Position numbers and translations under genes: made by a program
NCBI GenBank assembly: GCA_017743695.1
Contig: JAGHYK010000004.1
Coordinates: 1 to 32,917, forward strand
Direction: 5' to 3'
Source of the DNA: Chloroflexota bacterium
Lineage (GTDB): Bacteria > Chloroflexota > Anaerolineae > Anaerolineales > Villigracilaceae
Length of the DNA stretch: 32,917 bases
The notes under the pieces: generated by a model
Seen by the model: the letters and a program-made list of their open reading frames with translations, nothing else
The model's database searches: none
What the model was told of the DNA's origin: nothing
Shown: piece by piece, positions 8,061 through 16,614 of the stretch
Numbering within the stretch: the stretch's first letter is position 1
Layout of the letters: every line of letters starts with the position of its first letter

Positions 8061-8069
8061 ATTATACCA
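8061..8069 (-). promoter_or_regulatory. Extended -10 promoter, near-leaderless, of the aminotransferase
   Basis: On the minus strand TGGTATAAT (8069 to 8061) is an extended -10 element with a perfect TATAAT hexamer. Nine bases separate it from the ATG, so transcription should begin within a few bases of the start codon. No good -35 is visible, which fits the extended -10 class. Confidence 0.65.
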
Positions 8070-8144
8070 GAGAGGGCAGGATGTTTGGCTGCGGGCGCGG
8101 CAGAGAGCCCGGGTCGGGAGGGATTGCGTTGGGCGCAGGCGCCT

Positions 8145-9086
8145 TTATGCGCCAGAACGGTGAGCCTCCCGAAAGGCCTCTACCGTGCGCGCCAGACCTT
8201 CTTCCAGAGATATATGGGCCTGAAACCCAAGTTCGGCAGCGGCGCGCTGCGGGGAGCCGACCGATCGGTAAATATCGCCAGGGCGCGGCGGTTCAAAGCG
8301 GTGAAGGCGACGAGGCGGGATCAGGCGATAGAGCGTCTCCACCACGTCTAACAGGCGGGTTTCCCGACCGGTACAGATGTTGAAAACGCGCCCCGCGATG
8401 TTCGGAGTCTGGGCGGCCAGCAGATTGGCACGTGCCACGTCCTCCACGTAGATCAGGTCGCGCGTCTGACCGCCATCCCCAAAGATGACGATTTCCTCCC
8501 CATCCAGCAGAGAGGCGATGAAGCGCGGGATAGCAGCCGCGTAGGGCGAATCCGGCCGCTGGCGAGGGCCATAGACGTTGAAATAGCGCAACGCAACGAC
8601 TTCCAGCCCCAACTCCGTGAACAGCGAGGCGTACAGCTCATCCACCCATTTCGAGGTGGCATAGGGGGAATGAGGACGGGGCGGTGTACTTTCTTGCAGA
8701 GGCAGTTCCTGCGAATCCCCATACACGGCGGCGCTGGAGGCCAGGATCACCCGTCGCACCCCGGCGCGGCGCGCCAGCTCCAGCAGCAGAGCCGTGCTGT
8801 TGACGTTCACTTCCAGGCAGGTGAGCGGATCCTCCAGCGATTGGGGGACAGATACGAACGCCGCCTGATGGAAGATGACTTCGATCCCCTCCAGTGCCCG
8901 TTGCAGGGCAGAAGCATCCCGAATATCGCCTTCCAGGACCTCCAGCCGCGGCGCCGAGCGGGGAAGGTTGGCGCGGCGCCCGCTGCTGAAATTATCCAGC
9001 ACGCGCACCTGCGCCCCTTGCTCCAGGAGCATGGCCACAAGATGAGAACCGATAAAGCCGGCGCCGCCGGTGACTAAGGCGCGCAT
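8145..9086 (-). CDS. NAD-dependent nucleotide-sugar epimerase (GalE/WbpP-like)
   Basis: This is a complete extended SDR of 313 aa. The NAD-binding motif GGAGFIG is at residues 7-13, LDNFSSG at 30-36, the catalytic SSAAVYGD segment at 117-124 and YxxxK at Tyr142/Lys146. The C-terminal pattern (FGDGGQTRDLIYVEDVARAN, FNICTG) is typical of UDP-glucose or UDP-GlcNAc 4-epimerases. GAGGAAG serves as ribosome binding site, and the ATG lies one base after the stop of the upstream sugar transferase gene. It probably supplies a UDP-sugar for the same polysaccharide. Which hexose it acts on cannot be decided by eye. Confidence 0.9.
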   Translation of the reverse strand: MRALVTGGAGFIGSHLVAMLLEQGAQVRVLDNFSSGRRANLPRSAPRLEVLEGDIRDASALQRALEGIEVIFHQAAFVSVPQSLEDPLTCLEVNVNSTALLLELARRAGVRRVILASSAAVYGDSQELPLQESTPPRPHSPYATSKWVDELYASLFTELGLEVVALRYFNVYGPRQRPDSPYAAAIPRFIASLLDGEEIVIFGDGGQTRDLIYVEDVARANLLAAQTPNIAGRVFNICTGRETRLLDVVETLYRLIPPRRLHRFEPPRPGDIYRSVGSPQRAAAELGFQAHISLEEGLARTVEAFREAHRSGA

Positions 9087-9087
9087 G

Positions 9088-10530
9088 TTATCTTCCTCGC
9101 AAGCCGAAAATAGTGCCTATTGTACGCAGCAGGATCACCAGGTCCATCAGCATCGAACGGTGCTTGATATAGTAGAGGTCATATTCCAGTTTGACCCTCG
9201 TTTCCTCCACTGTGGAGGCGTAGCCGTAATTGATCTGCGCCCATCCGGTCAGGCCGGGTTTGACCAGCAAGCGGGCGCGGTAGAAGGGAATTTGCTTCTG
9301 GAATCTGGCTACCAGCTCCGGGCGTTCTGCACGTGGCCCGACCAGGCTCATTTCGCCGCGCAGGATGTTATAGAATTGCGGGAATTCATCCAGTCGCGTG
9401 CGGCGCAGGAACGCGCCCACTCGGGTCACACGGGGATCGTTTTCGCTCGCCAGGCGTGGCTGACCATCGGCTTCGGCATCCGGTACCATGGTGCGGAATT
9501 TATACATGGTGAACGGTTTACCGCCGCGCCCGGCGCGTTGTTGGGCAAAAAGGATGGGACGGCCGCTTTCCAGGTAGATCGCCAGGGCGACAAAAGGCCA
9601 CAGAATGAGAAAGATCACCATGCCAAGCAGGCCGCCGATGAGATCGAGCAGGCGCTTTCCCATCTCATAGAAACTGCTCACACGGGCCTCGTCTACAAAG
9701 GAGCGGATCAACCAGTCCGATTCCAGGTGCTGCACAGGAACGCGCCCCAGCAGTTCTTCGTATACCGTGGGCATACGCGTCACCTCGATCCCCTGCTCCT
9801 GGAGATCGAGCAAAGTCTGGAACGTTTCGCCGCGCATTTCGCCGGTGATGGCGACGATGATCTCCGAGATACGCTGTTGCTCGACAATGGAGGGAAGATC
9901 GCGGCTGCTGCCCAGGACCTGCAGGCCGTCAATCTCCTGGCCGATCTTCGCCGGGTCGTCGTCAATGAAACCGACGAGTTGAAAGGGGGGCGCAGCAACC
10001 TGGGAATAGGCCTTGAGCAAGGTCTGGCCAGCTTCCCCCGCCCCTACGATGAGCACGCGGCGGAGGGCTCCCTGGGTAGCATAGATGCGAATATAGAGCA
10101 GTCGCCAAAACAGGGTCAGGATCGCAGAATAAAACAGAAAAGCGCCGACGCCCACGCGCGGCAGCTCATTCGGATTCTTGTAGAACAAGAAGAGCGTCGC
10201 ATAGGCCAGCAGGGCAATCAGCACTGCCAGGGCAACGCCGCGGAACGTGCGTCGCGCTCTGGCTGCCTTTTGCGGATCGTATAGCTCCACCAGCAACAAT
10301 GCCCACAGGAGGGGAAGCAGGTAAAACCACCACGGGACTTCTACGTTGAGCAGCAGCTCCACACGCCGTGGCGGGATGCCGCTCGCCAGCAGGACGTATC
10401 GCTGATAGCGGTACCAGGTGTAGATGGCCAGAGCGACGGAGGCAGAAGCCGCAAGCAAATCGCCGATCAGCAGCAGGATGCGATGCTCGGCGGTTCGCAA
10501 TCTCAAGAGAGGGGAAGGAAGGTCAGCCAT
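9088..10530 (-). CDS. Polyprenyl-phosphate sugar-1-phosphate transferase (WbaP/EpsE-type)
   Basis: This is an initiating enzyme of polysaccharide assembly: it moves a sugar-1-phosphate from a nucleotide sugar to undecaprenyl phosphate at the inner membrane face. The 480-aa protein has an N-terminal block of hydrophobic helices (about 15-150), a nucleotide-binding-like middle domain (VLIVGAGEAG near 160) and the C-terminal bacterial sugar transferase domain. That domain has the membrane helix near 290-320, then YKFRTM, DEFPQFYNILRGEMSLVGPR and KPGLTGWAQINYGY. I chose the ATG at 10530, with GGAG eight bases upstream and an 8-nt overlap with the glycosyltransferase stop; an in-frame TTG at 10566 would add 12 residues. 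Confidence 0.93.
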   Translation of the reverse strand: MADLPSPLLRLRTAEHRILLLIGDLLAASASVALAIYTWYRYQRYVLLASGIPPRRVELLLNVEVPWWFYLLPLLWALLLVELYDPQKAARARRTFRGVALAVLIALLAYATLFLFYKNPNELPRVGVGAFLFYSAILTLFWRLLYIRIYATQGALRRVLIVGAGEAGQTLLKAYSQVAAPPFQLVGFIDDDPAKIGQEIDGLQVLGSSRDLPSIVEQQRISEIIVAITGEMRGETFQTLLDLQEQGIEVTRMPTVYEELLGRVPVQHLESDWLIRSFVDEARVSSFYEMGKRLLDLIGGLLGMVIFLILWPFVALAIYLESGRPILFAQQRAGRGGKPFTMYKFRTMVPDAEADGQPRLASENDPRVTRVGAFLRRTRLDEFPQFYNILRGEMSLVGPRAERPELVARFQKQIPFYRARLLVKPGLTGWAQINYGYASTVEETRVKLEYDLYYIKHRSMLMDLVILLRTIGTIFGLRGR

Positions 10531-11530
10531 GAAGCATACTCCAGAGGAAAGCTCCTCCCCAGGCAAAGTGAATGGAGGGGAATGCCAGGAGCAACCCTGG
10601 GAATAACCACGGATCGCGATGGCGTATCGCCTGCTGCAGGGAAACGAAGATTAACAGCCCCAAATAGAGCGTCATCTCCAGACCCCAAAGCCAGGCAATC
10701 CACTGCACGAAAGGGCTGAGCACAGCACCGATGAGGCAGGTAAGCACAAAAAGGGGCGGCACCGCCTGCCGCCAACGGAGCGAACGCGGGTAGCGTCGAA
10801 GCATTTTCCATTTCCAGTAGCCATAGCGGGCGTACTGACGGATCAGAGCGGCGAGGGTCGTCCGTGCATAATACACCGAGCGGATGTTCGGATCGAGCCA
10901 GATGTGTCCACCCTGCTGACGGATGCGGGTGTTGAATTCATAGTCCTCGTTGGTGAGCAGGCTCTCATCAAACGGGCCAATGCGCTCGATCAGGGAGCGT
11001 CGAAAAGCACCAAACGGCACGGTGTCCACTTCCCCAGCCGGCCCTTTCAGGCGATAGCGTGCATCGCCTGCGCCGAGCGGATGCGATACGGCGACGGCAA
11101 TCGCCCGCGCCATCCACCCCTCGCCCCCTGGGCGGATCTCCCAAATGCCCCCCACGTTATCGCCCAATCCCTTTTCCAGGGCCTCTACGCAGCGTTCCAC
11201 GTAATCCGCTGCCGGATGCGAGTGGGCATCCAGGCGCAGCAGGATGTCGCCGCGGGCGGCCTGGATCGCGACATTCAGCGCGGCCGGAATGATGCGCCTG
11301 GGATTGGGGATCACCTTCAGGGAGAGATCGGGGTGTGAGGCTCGGAAGGCCTCGATCACCTCTCGACTGCCATCCTCCGAGAGGCCATCGGCGATGATCA
11401 CTTCCAGCCGCGAGCGCGGATAGGTTTGCTCATAGATGGCCTGAAGAAGCCCTGGTAACGTCTTTGCCTCGTTGTAGCATGGGATCAGGATCGAAACCAG
11501 GGGATCCTTCATGGGATGTTCGCCGCTCAT
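10523..11530 (-). CDS. Family 2 glycosyltransferase, ExoA-like
   Basis: This 335-aa GT-A fold enzyme has ILIPCYNEAKTLPGLL at the N-terminus, ADGLSEDGS, the metal-binding-type LDAHSHP, and TNEDYEF as the likely catalytic acidic motif. Two to three hydrophobic segments near the C-terminus suggest membrane association. The arrangement matches ExoA-like transferases of exopolysaccharide synthesis, which add a sugar to a lipid-linked intermediate. The start overlaps the ridA stop by four bases (ATGA) and lacks a clear ribosome binding site, so translation is probably coupled. An internal ATG six codons on (MKDP) is possible. Confidence 0.9.
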   Translation of the reverse strand: MSGEHPMKDPLVSILIPCYNEAKTLPGLLQAIYEQTYPRSRLEVIIADGLSEDGSREVIEAFRASHPDLSLKVIPNPRRIIPAALNVAIQAARGDILLRLDAHSHPAADYVERCVEALEKGLGDNVGGIWEIRPGGEGWMARAIAVAVSHPLGAGDARYRLKGPAGEVDTVPFGAFRRSLIERIGPFDESLLTNEDYEFNTRIRQQGGHIWLDPNIRSVYYARTTLAALIRQYARYGYWKWKMLRRYPRSLRWRQAVPPLFVLTCLIGAVLSPFVQWIAWLWGLEMTLYLGLLIFVSLQQAIRHRDPWLFPGLLLAFPSIHFAWGGAFLWSMLHG

Positions 11531-11916
11531 GGAAGGCGTGCGATGGCCTCGATTTCGACCCGTGCTCCTTTCGGCAGGGCAGCAACAGCGACCGTGCTGC
11601 GAGCCGGCGGATTTTGGGGGAAGAATTCAGCATAGACCGCGTTCATTCGCGGGAATTCCGTCATATCTTGCAGGAAGACGGTCGTCTTGATCACGTCGCT
11701 CAAAGAGGCGCCGGCGGCCTCCAGGATGTGCTTGAGGTTCGTCAACGCCTGACGGGTCTGATTTTCAATGTCTGGGGCGATCAATTCGCCACTTTGCGGG
11801 TCCAGGCCGATCTGGCCGGCGGTGAAGATCAACGAGCCAACCCTCACCGCCTGTGAGTATGGGCCAATCGCTTTCGGCGCTTTTTCTGTCTGGATAATCT
11901 GCTTTTCTTGAGCCAT
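11527..11916 (-). CDS. ridA: RidA family enamine/imine deaminase
   Basis: The 129-aa protein is full length for RidA (YjgF/YER057c/UK114 family), which hydrolyses reactive enamine or imine intermediates such as those from threonine dehydratase. Seen features are AIGPYSQAV near 16-24, FTAGQIGLDP, and the conserved C-terminal PARSTVAVAALPKGARVEIEAIA with the carboxylate-binding arginine. I chose the ATG at 11916 because AAGGAG lies about seven bases upstream; the frame is open 14 codons further but runs into the dispersed repeat. It overlaps the next gene by ATGA, so an imine-detoxifying enzyme heads an exopolysaccharide cluster. Confidence 0.95.
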   Translation of the reverse strand: MAQEKQIIQTEKAPKAIGPYSQAVRVGSLIFTAGQIGLDPQSGELIAPDIENQTRQALTNLKHILEAAGASLSDVIKTTVFLQDMTEFPRMNAVYAEFFPQNPPARSTVAVAALPKGARVEIEAIARLP

Positions 11917-11939
11917 CCTTAGCTCCTTCTGTGCATCTT

Positions 11940-11981
11940 GGGGATTGCTTCGTCGCAAAGAACGCTTCTCGCAGTGACATG
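11940..11981 (-). repeat. Dispersed repeat, half copy upstream of ridA
   Basis: On the minus strand this is nearly identical to the left arm at 5147-5191, with only a few substitutions (ATGTCACTGCGAGAAGCG, then the TTCTTTGCGACGAAGCAATC part). It lacks the inverted right arm. It lies between murA and ridA, 23 nt upstream of the ridA start. Confidence 0.85.
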
Positions 11982-12022
11982 CACCCCCAAGTTTAACACC
12001 ATTCGCCAGCGAGTGGGGAGGT

Positions 12023-13303
12023 TTACTTCGTCACGCGCTGGATTTGAGCGCCCAGTGCCCTCAGTTTCTCGTCCACGCGCTCATAGCCGCGGTCAATTTG
12101 CCCCACATTGCGGATGACCGATGTCCCATTGGCGGCCAGCGCCGCCAGGAGCAGGGCCATGCCGGCGCGAATATCGGGGCTTTCCAGTTTTTCACCGTAA
12201 AGAGGGGTGGGGCCCTGCACCAGACAGCGATAGGGATCGCACAGGATAATGCGTGCTCCCATGCTGACCAGCTTATCGGTGAAATACATACGCCCGGAAT
12301 ACATCCAGTCGTGGAACAAGATGGAGCCCTGCATTTGTGTCGCTACCGTGATGGCGATGCTGATCAGGTCGGTGGGGAAGGCCGGCCAGACGTTGGTTTT
12401 GATCTCCGGGATCGCCCCATCCAGGTCTGGGATGATGCGTTTTTCCTGCTCTGCGGGCACGAACAGATCGTCTCCCTGCACTTCCCAGCGAATGCCCATG
12501 CGGGCGAAGACGTGAGCGATCATCTCCAGGTACTGCACGCCGGCGCGCCGGATCCAGATTTCCCCGCTGGTCAGCACGGCTGCGCCGATAAAACTGACCA
12601 CTTCCAGATAATCGGCGCCGATGGTGAATTCCGCACCGTGGAGAGCGGGCACTCCTTCGATGTGCAAAATGTTCGAGCCGATATTTTCGATGCGCGCCCC
12701 CATGGCGTTCAACAGGTGACACAACTCCTGAACGTGGGGTTCTGAAGCCGCATTGCGGATGACGGTTGTACCTGGAGCGGTCACGGCAGCCATGATGGCG
12801 TTTTCGGTGCCGGTGACGGAGGCCTCATCGAGGAGGATCTCTGCGCCGTGCAACCCGCTGGTTTTGAATTCAAACGTGCGCTGATAGGTGACTTCAGCGC
12901 CGAGAGCACGCAGCGCCAGGATGTGCGTATCCAGGCGTCGCCGTCCGATCACGTCACCGCCCGGCGGTGGCAGATGCAGATAGCCGCTGCGCGCCAGCAT
13001 CGGCCCGGCTAACAGGATCGAGGCGCGAATGCGTCGGCATAGATCCGGGTCCAGGCTGGCCGGGCGCACCGAGCGCGCGTGGAGTCGCCAGCTCCGTTCC
13101 CCAATCGTTTCAATTTCCACCCCCAGGCTCTCTAACAACTTTCTCATATCGAATACATCGCGAATCTGGGGCACATTATGGAGCACAATCGGCTGGTCGG
13201 TGAGCAGAGAGGCGGCCAGCAAGGGCAGGGCCGCGTTCTTGTTCCCGGCTGGCGTCACCTCTCCCCGCAAGGGAATTCCACCTTGAATGATGAACTCTTC
13301 CAT
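12023..13303 (-). CDS. murA: UDP-N-acetylglucosamine 1-carboxyvinyltransferase with Asp at the fosfomycin site
   Basis: MurA transfers enolpyruvate from PEP to UDP-GlcNAc, the first committed step of peptidoglycan synthesis in the cytosol. The 426-aa protein is full length. Lys22 is in PAGNKNAALP, the active-site loop is PPGGDVIGRRRLDTH (113-127), TDLISIAI carries the catalytic Asp, and DRGYERVDEKL the C-terminal arginine contact. The loop has Asp117 where E. coli has Cys115, the residue alkylated by fosfomycin. Asp at this site is known from mycobacteria and chlamydiae and makes the enzyme insensitive. AGGAG lies about 11 nt before the ATG. A strong terminator separates it from ileS upstream, so it should have its own promoter, which I could not locate with confidence. 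Confidence 0.96.
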   Translation of the reverse strand: MEEFIIQGGIPLRGEVTPAGNKNAALPLLAASLLTDQPIVLHNVPQIRDVFDMRKLLESLGVEIETIGERSWRLHARSVRPASLDPDLCRRIRASILLAGPMLARSGYLHLPPPGGDVIGRRRLDTHILALRALGAEVTYQRTFEFKTSGLHGAEILLDEASVTGTENAIMAAVTAPGTTVIRNAASEPHVQELCHLLNAMGARIENIGSNILHIEGVPALHGAEFTIGADYLEVVSFIGAAVLTSGEIWIRRAGVQYLEMIAHVFARMGIRWEVQGDDLFVPAEQEKRIIPDLDGAIPEIKTNVWPAFPTDLISIAITVATQMQGSILFHDWMYSGRMYFTDKLVSMGARIILCDPYRCLVQGPTPLYGEKLESPDIRAGMALLLAALAANGTSVIRNVGQIDRGYERVDEKLRALGAQIQRVTK

Positions 13304-13343
13304 GGCTACAAATTCTCCTGTGAAGACATGGACTGTTACGGGG

Positions 13344-13384
13344 AAAAAAGAGACACGAAGAAAGGCGCCTCCTTCGTGTCTCTT
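13344..13384 (-). terminator. Rho-independent terminator of ileS
   Basis: On the minus strand AAGAGACACGAAG (13384-13372) pairs over 13 bp with CTTCGTGTCTCTT (13360-13348) and is followed by a run of T to 13344. It lies just past the ileS stop and isolates murA from ileS transcription. Confidence 0.9.
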
Positions 13385-13408
13385 GAAAGTGTTCCCCTGT
13401 TCGCCGGC

Positions 13409-16400
13409 CTACCGCTTCTTGATCCCGAAAAGCACGGTCTGGCCATCGAAAGATGCCTGCCGTTGGGGCAAATCAGAGGCAGGTTTCTCAAAGTGCAATT
13501 CTACCGTTAAAGTTTCGTTCTGGATATAGTCGCGGTAGGTTTCAATGGCGCGGCGCAGCCCTTCACTGGCCTCGACATAGAGCACGATGCGATCGGTGAT
13601 CTCCAGATCCGCCTGTTTGCGCAGGTCTTGTACATAGCGCACGAACTCGCGCGCCAGCCCCTCGGCGATGAGTTCCGGGGTCAGCTCGGTGACCAGCGCT
13701 GCCAGGTAGGGCCCTTCTTCGGCGACTTCAAAGCCGCTGCGCGCCTGCGCCCGCACTTCCACTTCCTGCGGCAGAATTTCATAGGTTTCGCCATCTACCT
13801 CCACCTGCAGGGATTGGCCATTCAGCAGGGCGCGCGCCGCCTGTTCCGCATCCAGGGCCAGGATCGCTTTCTGGATGGCGGGGAAGCGGTTGCCGTACTT
13901 TTGGCCAAGCTGTTTGGGCAGCGGTTTCAGGCTATGGGAGACCGCTTCTGTGCTGGCATCCAGCAGGCGCACACTTTTGACGTTTAGCTCGTCGGCGATC
14001 AGATCGGCAAAACGCTCCACCGCAGCCCGCTCCTGCACATTTCCGACGGAGAAGGCCGCCTCACGCAGTGGTTGACGCACGCGCCGGTTTGCCTTCTGGC
14101 GCGCCGCATGGCCTAAGGAGACCAGGCGCATCACCAGCGCCATATCCCGATTCAGCGCTTCCTGAATGCGCTTTTCATCCCAGGCCGGCCAGGTGGTCAG
14201 GTGCACCGATTCCGGAGCGCGGGAATCCACCGCACGCACCAGGTTTTGGTATAGCTCCTCGGCCAGGAATGGCATGGCCGGCGCCAGCAGTTTGGCCACC
14301 GTCACCAGGGCCGTGTACAGGGTATAGTAGGCGGCTTCTTTATCCGCATCGGAACCGGCCTTCCAGAAGCGCCGTCGGGAGCGTCGCAAATACCAGGTGG
14401 AGAGCTTTTCGACGAAATCCTGGATCGGGCGCGTGGCATCCGGGACGTTATAGTCCTCATAGGCCTGGGTCACATCTCGCACCAGCGCGTGGAGTTCGGA
14501 AAGCAGCCACTCATCGAGGGCGGTCAAGGCAGTCGGGGGCTGAGCCGGGGGTCGCCAGTTATCCAGGCGGGCATAGGTGACGAAGAACACGTAAACGTTC
14601 CACAGGGTGAGCATGAATTCACGCACCACATTGCCCACCAGGTCGGCAGAGAAACGTCGCTCATTGCCGGGCGGACTGGCGGTATAGAGATACCAGCGGA
14701 AGGCGTCCGCGCCATGGACGTTGAGCACCTCCCACGGGTCAATGATATTGCCGCGGCTCTTGGACATCTTTTGCCCTTCCGCATCCAGGATCAATCCCAG
14801 GCAGATCACGTTGCGGTAACATTCGCTATCGAAGAGCAGGGTGCTGATGGCATGGAGCGAGTAGAACCAGCCGCGGGTCTGATCCACCGCCTCGCAAATA
14901 TAATCGGCGGGGAACTGGCGCTGGAACATCTCCTGATTTTCAAACGGATAGTGCCATTGCGCCACCGGCATTGCCCCGGAATCGAACCAGACGTCAATCA
15001 GATCGGGGATGCGGCGCATCACGCCCCCGCACTGCGGGCAGCTCCAGGTCACTTCGTCCACATAGGGGCGATGCAGATCGAGGTGGGACAGATCGCGACC
15101 CGCAAACTGTGAAAGTTCGGCCACCGAGCCGATCATCTGCCGATGCTCACAGGATTCGCATTCCCAGATTGGCAGGGGAGTGCCCCAATAGCGCTCGCGG
15201 CTGAGCGCCCAATCAATGTTGTTCGCCAGCCAGTTCCCAAAGCGTCCTTCTTTGATGTGCTCCGGCACCCAGTGAATGCGCCGGTTCAGCTCGACCAGGC
15301 GCTCCTTGTATTCGCTGGTGCGGATATACCAGGCTGGACGGGCATAGTAGAGCAGCGGCGTCTTGCAGCGCCAGCAGAAAGGATAGGTGTGGGTATAGGT
15401 TTCGGCGCGGAAGAGCAAGCCGCGCGCCTCCAGATCGCGAAGGATCAGCGGATCGGCATCTTTGACGAACAGGCCGCGCCACGGGGTGACCTCGTCAACG
15501 AACGTGCCGTCCGGCTTCACGGTCATCAGGATCGGCAGATCGTTTTCCTGCGCCGCCTGCATATCCTCGGCGCCGAAAGCCGGCGCCATATGCACCAGCC
15601 CCGTGCCATCCTCCACGGTCACGAAGTCGCCCAGCACCACATAATGCGCCGCTTTTTGCGTCGGCAGGAAGGTGAAGAGCGGGCGATAGCGCATCCCCTG
15701 CAGTTGCCTGCCCTGGTAGCTTTCCAGGATGCGCACCGTTTCGCCGCGGAAGACTTTTTCCACCAGCGGCGCAGCCAGGATGAGTTTCTCGCTGCTGCCA
15801 TCCGAACGCTGGCGCTCCACCGTGACATATTCGACCTGCGGATGGGCAGCGACGGCGACGTTCGCCGGCAGCGTCCACGGAGTGGTGGTCCATACCAGCA
15901 GCGAAGTATCCGCTTTCTCAACCAGCGGCAGGCGAACAAAGACCGAGGGATCGGTGGCCTCGTCATATCCCAGGGCAACCTCGTGATCCGCCAGCGGTGT
16001 CCCACAGCGCGGACAGTAGGGCACGACCTTGTAGCCCTTATAGAGCAGGCCGCGATCCCAAAACGTTTTCAAAATCCACCACACCGACTCGATGTAATCG
16101 TTGGTGTAGGTAATGTACGCGTTTTCCAGGTCCACCCAGAAGGCGATGCGTTCGGTGAGCTTTTCCCAATCTTTGATGTATCGGAAGACAGATTCTTTGC
16201 ACAGGGCATTGAAGCGGGCGATGCCGAACTCTTCGATCTGGCGCTTGCTGTTAAAACCGAGCTGTTTTTCAACCTCCAGCTCCACCGGTAGCCCATGCGT
16301 ATCCCAGCCGCCGCGGCGGATAACATGATAGCCGCGCATGACCTTGTAACGGGGAAAGATGTCTTTGAAGGCGCGCGCCAGCACATGGTGCACACCGGGG

Positions 16401-16558
16401 CGTCCGTTCGCCGTGGGCGGCCCCTCATAGAACACATACTCCGGTTGCCCCTCGCGTGTTTCCAGCGTTTTTTCAAAGATTCGGTGTTCGCGCCAGAAGC
16501 GCAAGATCGCTTCTTCCATGGCGACAAAATTGGGCTTTGATGATACGGGTTTGAACAT
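13409..16558 (-). CDS. ileS: Isoleucyl-tRNA synthetase, type 2 (eukaryote-like), with GXHH signature
   Basis: This 1049-aa class I synthetase charges tRNA-Ile. I chose the ATG at 16558 because GGAGG lies six bases upstream and upstream codons run into the T-box terminator. YEGPPTANGRPGVHHVLAR (44-62) holds the signature region: instead of HIGH it reads GVHH at 55-58, a swap of the first and third positions. KMSKS is intact at 597-601. The editing domain retains GTGLVHMAPAFGAED. The PGVHH..AR..KDIFPRYK pattern and the C-terminal extension mark the eukaryote-like type 2 enzyme, a class known for reduced mupirocin sensitivity. It is controlled by a T-box leader and ended by a strong terminator. 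Confidence 0.96.
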   Translation of the reverse strand: MFKPVSSKPNFVAMEEAILRFWREHRIFEKTLETREGQPEYVFYEGPPTANGRPGVHHVLARAFKDIFPRYKVMRGYHVIRRGGWDTHGLPVELEVEKQLGFNSKRQIEEFGIARFNALCKESVFRYIKDWEKLTERIAFWVDLENAYITYTNDYIESVWWILKTFWDRGLLYKGYKVVPYCPRCGTPLADHEVALGYDEATDPSVFVRLPLVEKADTSLLVWTTTPWTLPANVAVAAHPQVEYVTVERQRSDGSSEKLILAAPLVEKVFRGETVRILESYQGRQLQGMRYRPLFTFLPTQKAAHYVVLGDFVTVEDGTGLVHMAPAFGAEDMQAAQENDLPILMTVKPDGTFVDEVTPWRGLFVKDADPLILRDLEARGLLFRAETYTHTYPFCWRCKTPLLYYARPAWYIRTSEYKERLVELNRRIHWVPEHIKEGRFGNWLANNIDWALSRERYWGTPLPIWECESCEHRQMIGSVAELSQFAGRDLSHLDLHRPYVDEVTWSCPQCGGVMRRIPDLIDVWFDSGAMPVAQWHYPFENQEMFQRQFPADYICEAVDQTRGWFYSLHAISTLLFDSECYRNVICLGLILDAEGQKMSKSRGNIIDPWEVLNVHGADAFRWYLYTASPPGNERRFSADLVGNVVREFMLTLWNVYVFFVTYARLDNWRPPAQPPTALTALDEWLLSELHALVRDVTQAYEDYNVPDATRPIQDFVEKLSTWYLRRSRRRFWKAGSDADKEAAYYTLYTALVTVAKLLAPAMPFLAEELYQNLVRAVDSRAPESVHLTTWPAWDEKRIQEALNRDMALVMRLVSLGHAARQKANRRVRQPLREAAFSVGNVQERAAVERFADLIADELNVKSVRLLDASTEAVSHSLKPLPKQLGQKYGNRFPAIQKAILALDAEQAARALLNGQSLQVEVDGETYEILPQEVEVRAQARSGFEVAEEGPYLAALVTELTPELIAEGLAREFVRYVQDLRKQADLEITDRIVLYVEASEGLRRAIETYRDYIQNETLTVELHFEKPASDLPQRQASFDGQTVLFGIKKR

Positions 16559-16582
16559 AACCACCTCCAAACCAGGATAAAC

Positions 16583-16614
16583 AAAAACTCTCGTCCCTTC
16601 CTCAGAGACGAGAG
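16583..16614 (-). terminator. T-box intrinsic terminator of ileS leader
   Basis: CTCTCGTC (16614-16607) pairs with GACGAGAG (16595-16588) on the minus strand, followed by five T. It is mutually exclusive with the T-box antiterminator just upstream. Confidence 0.88.
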
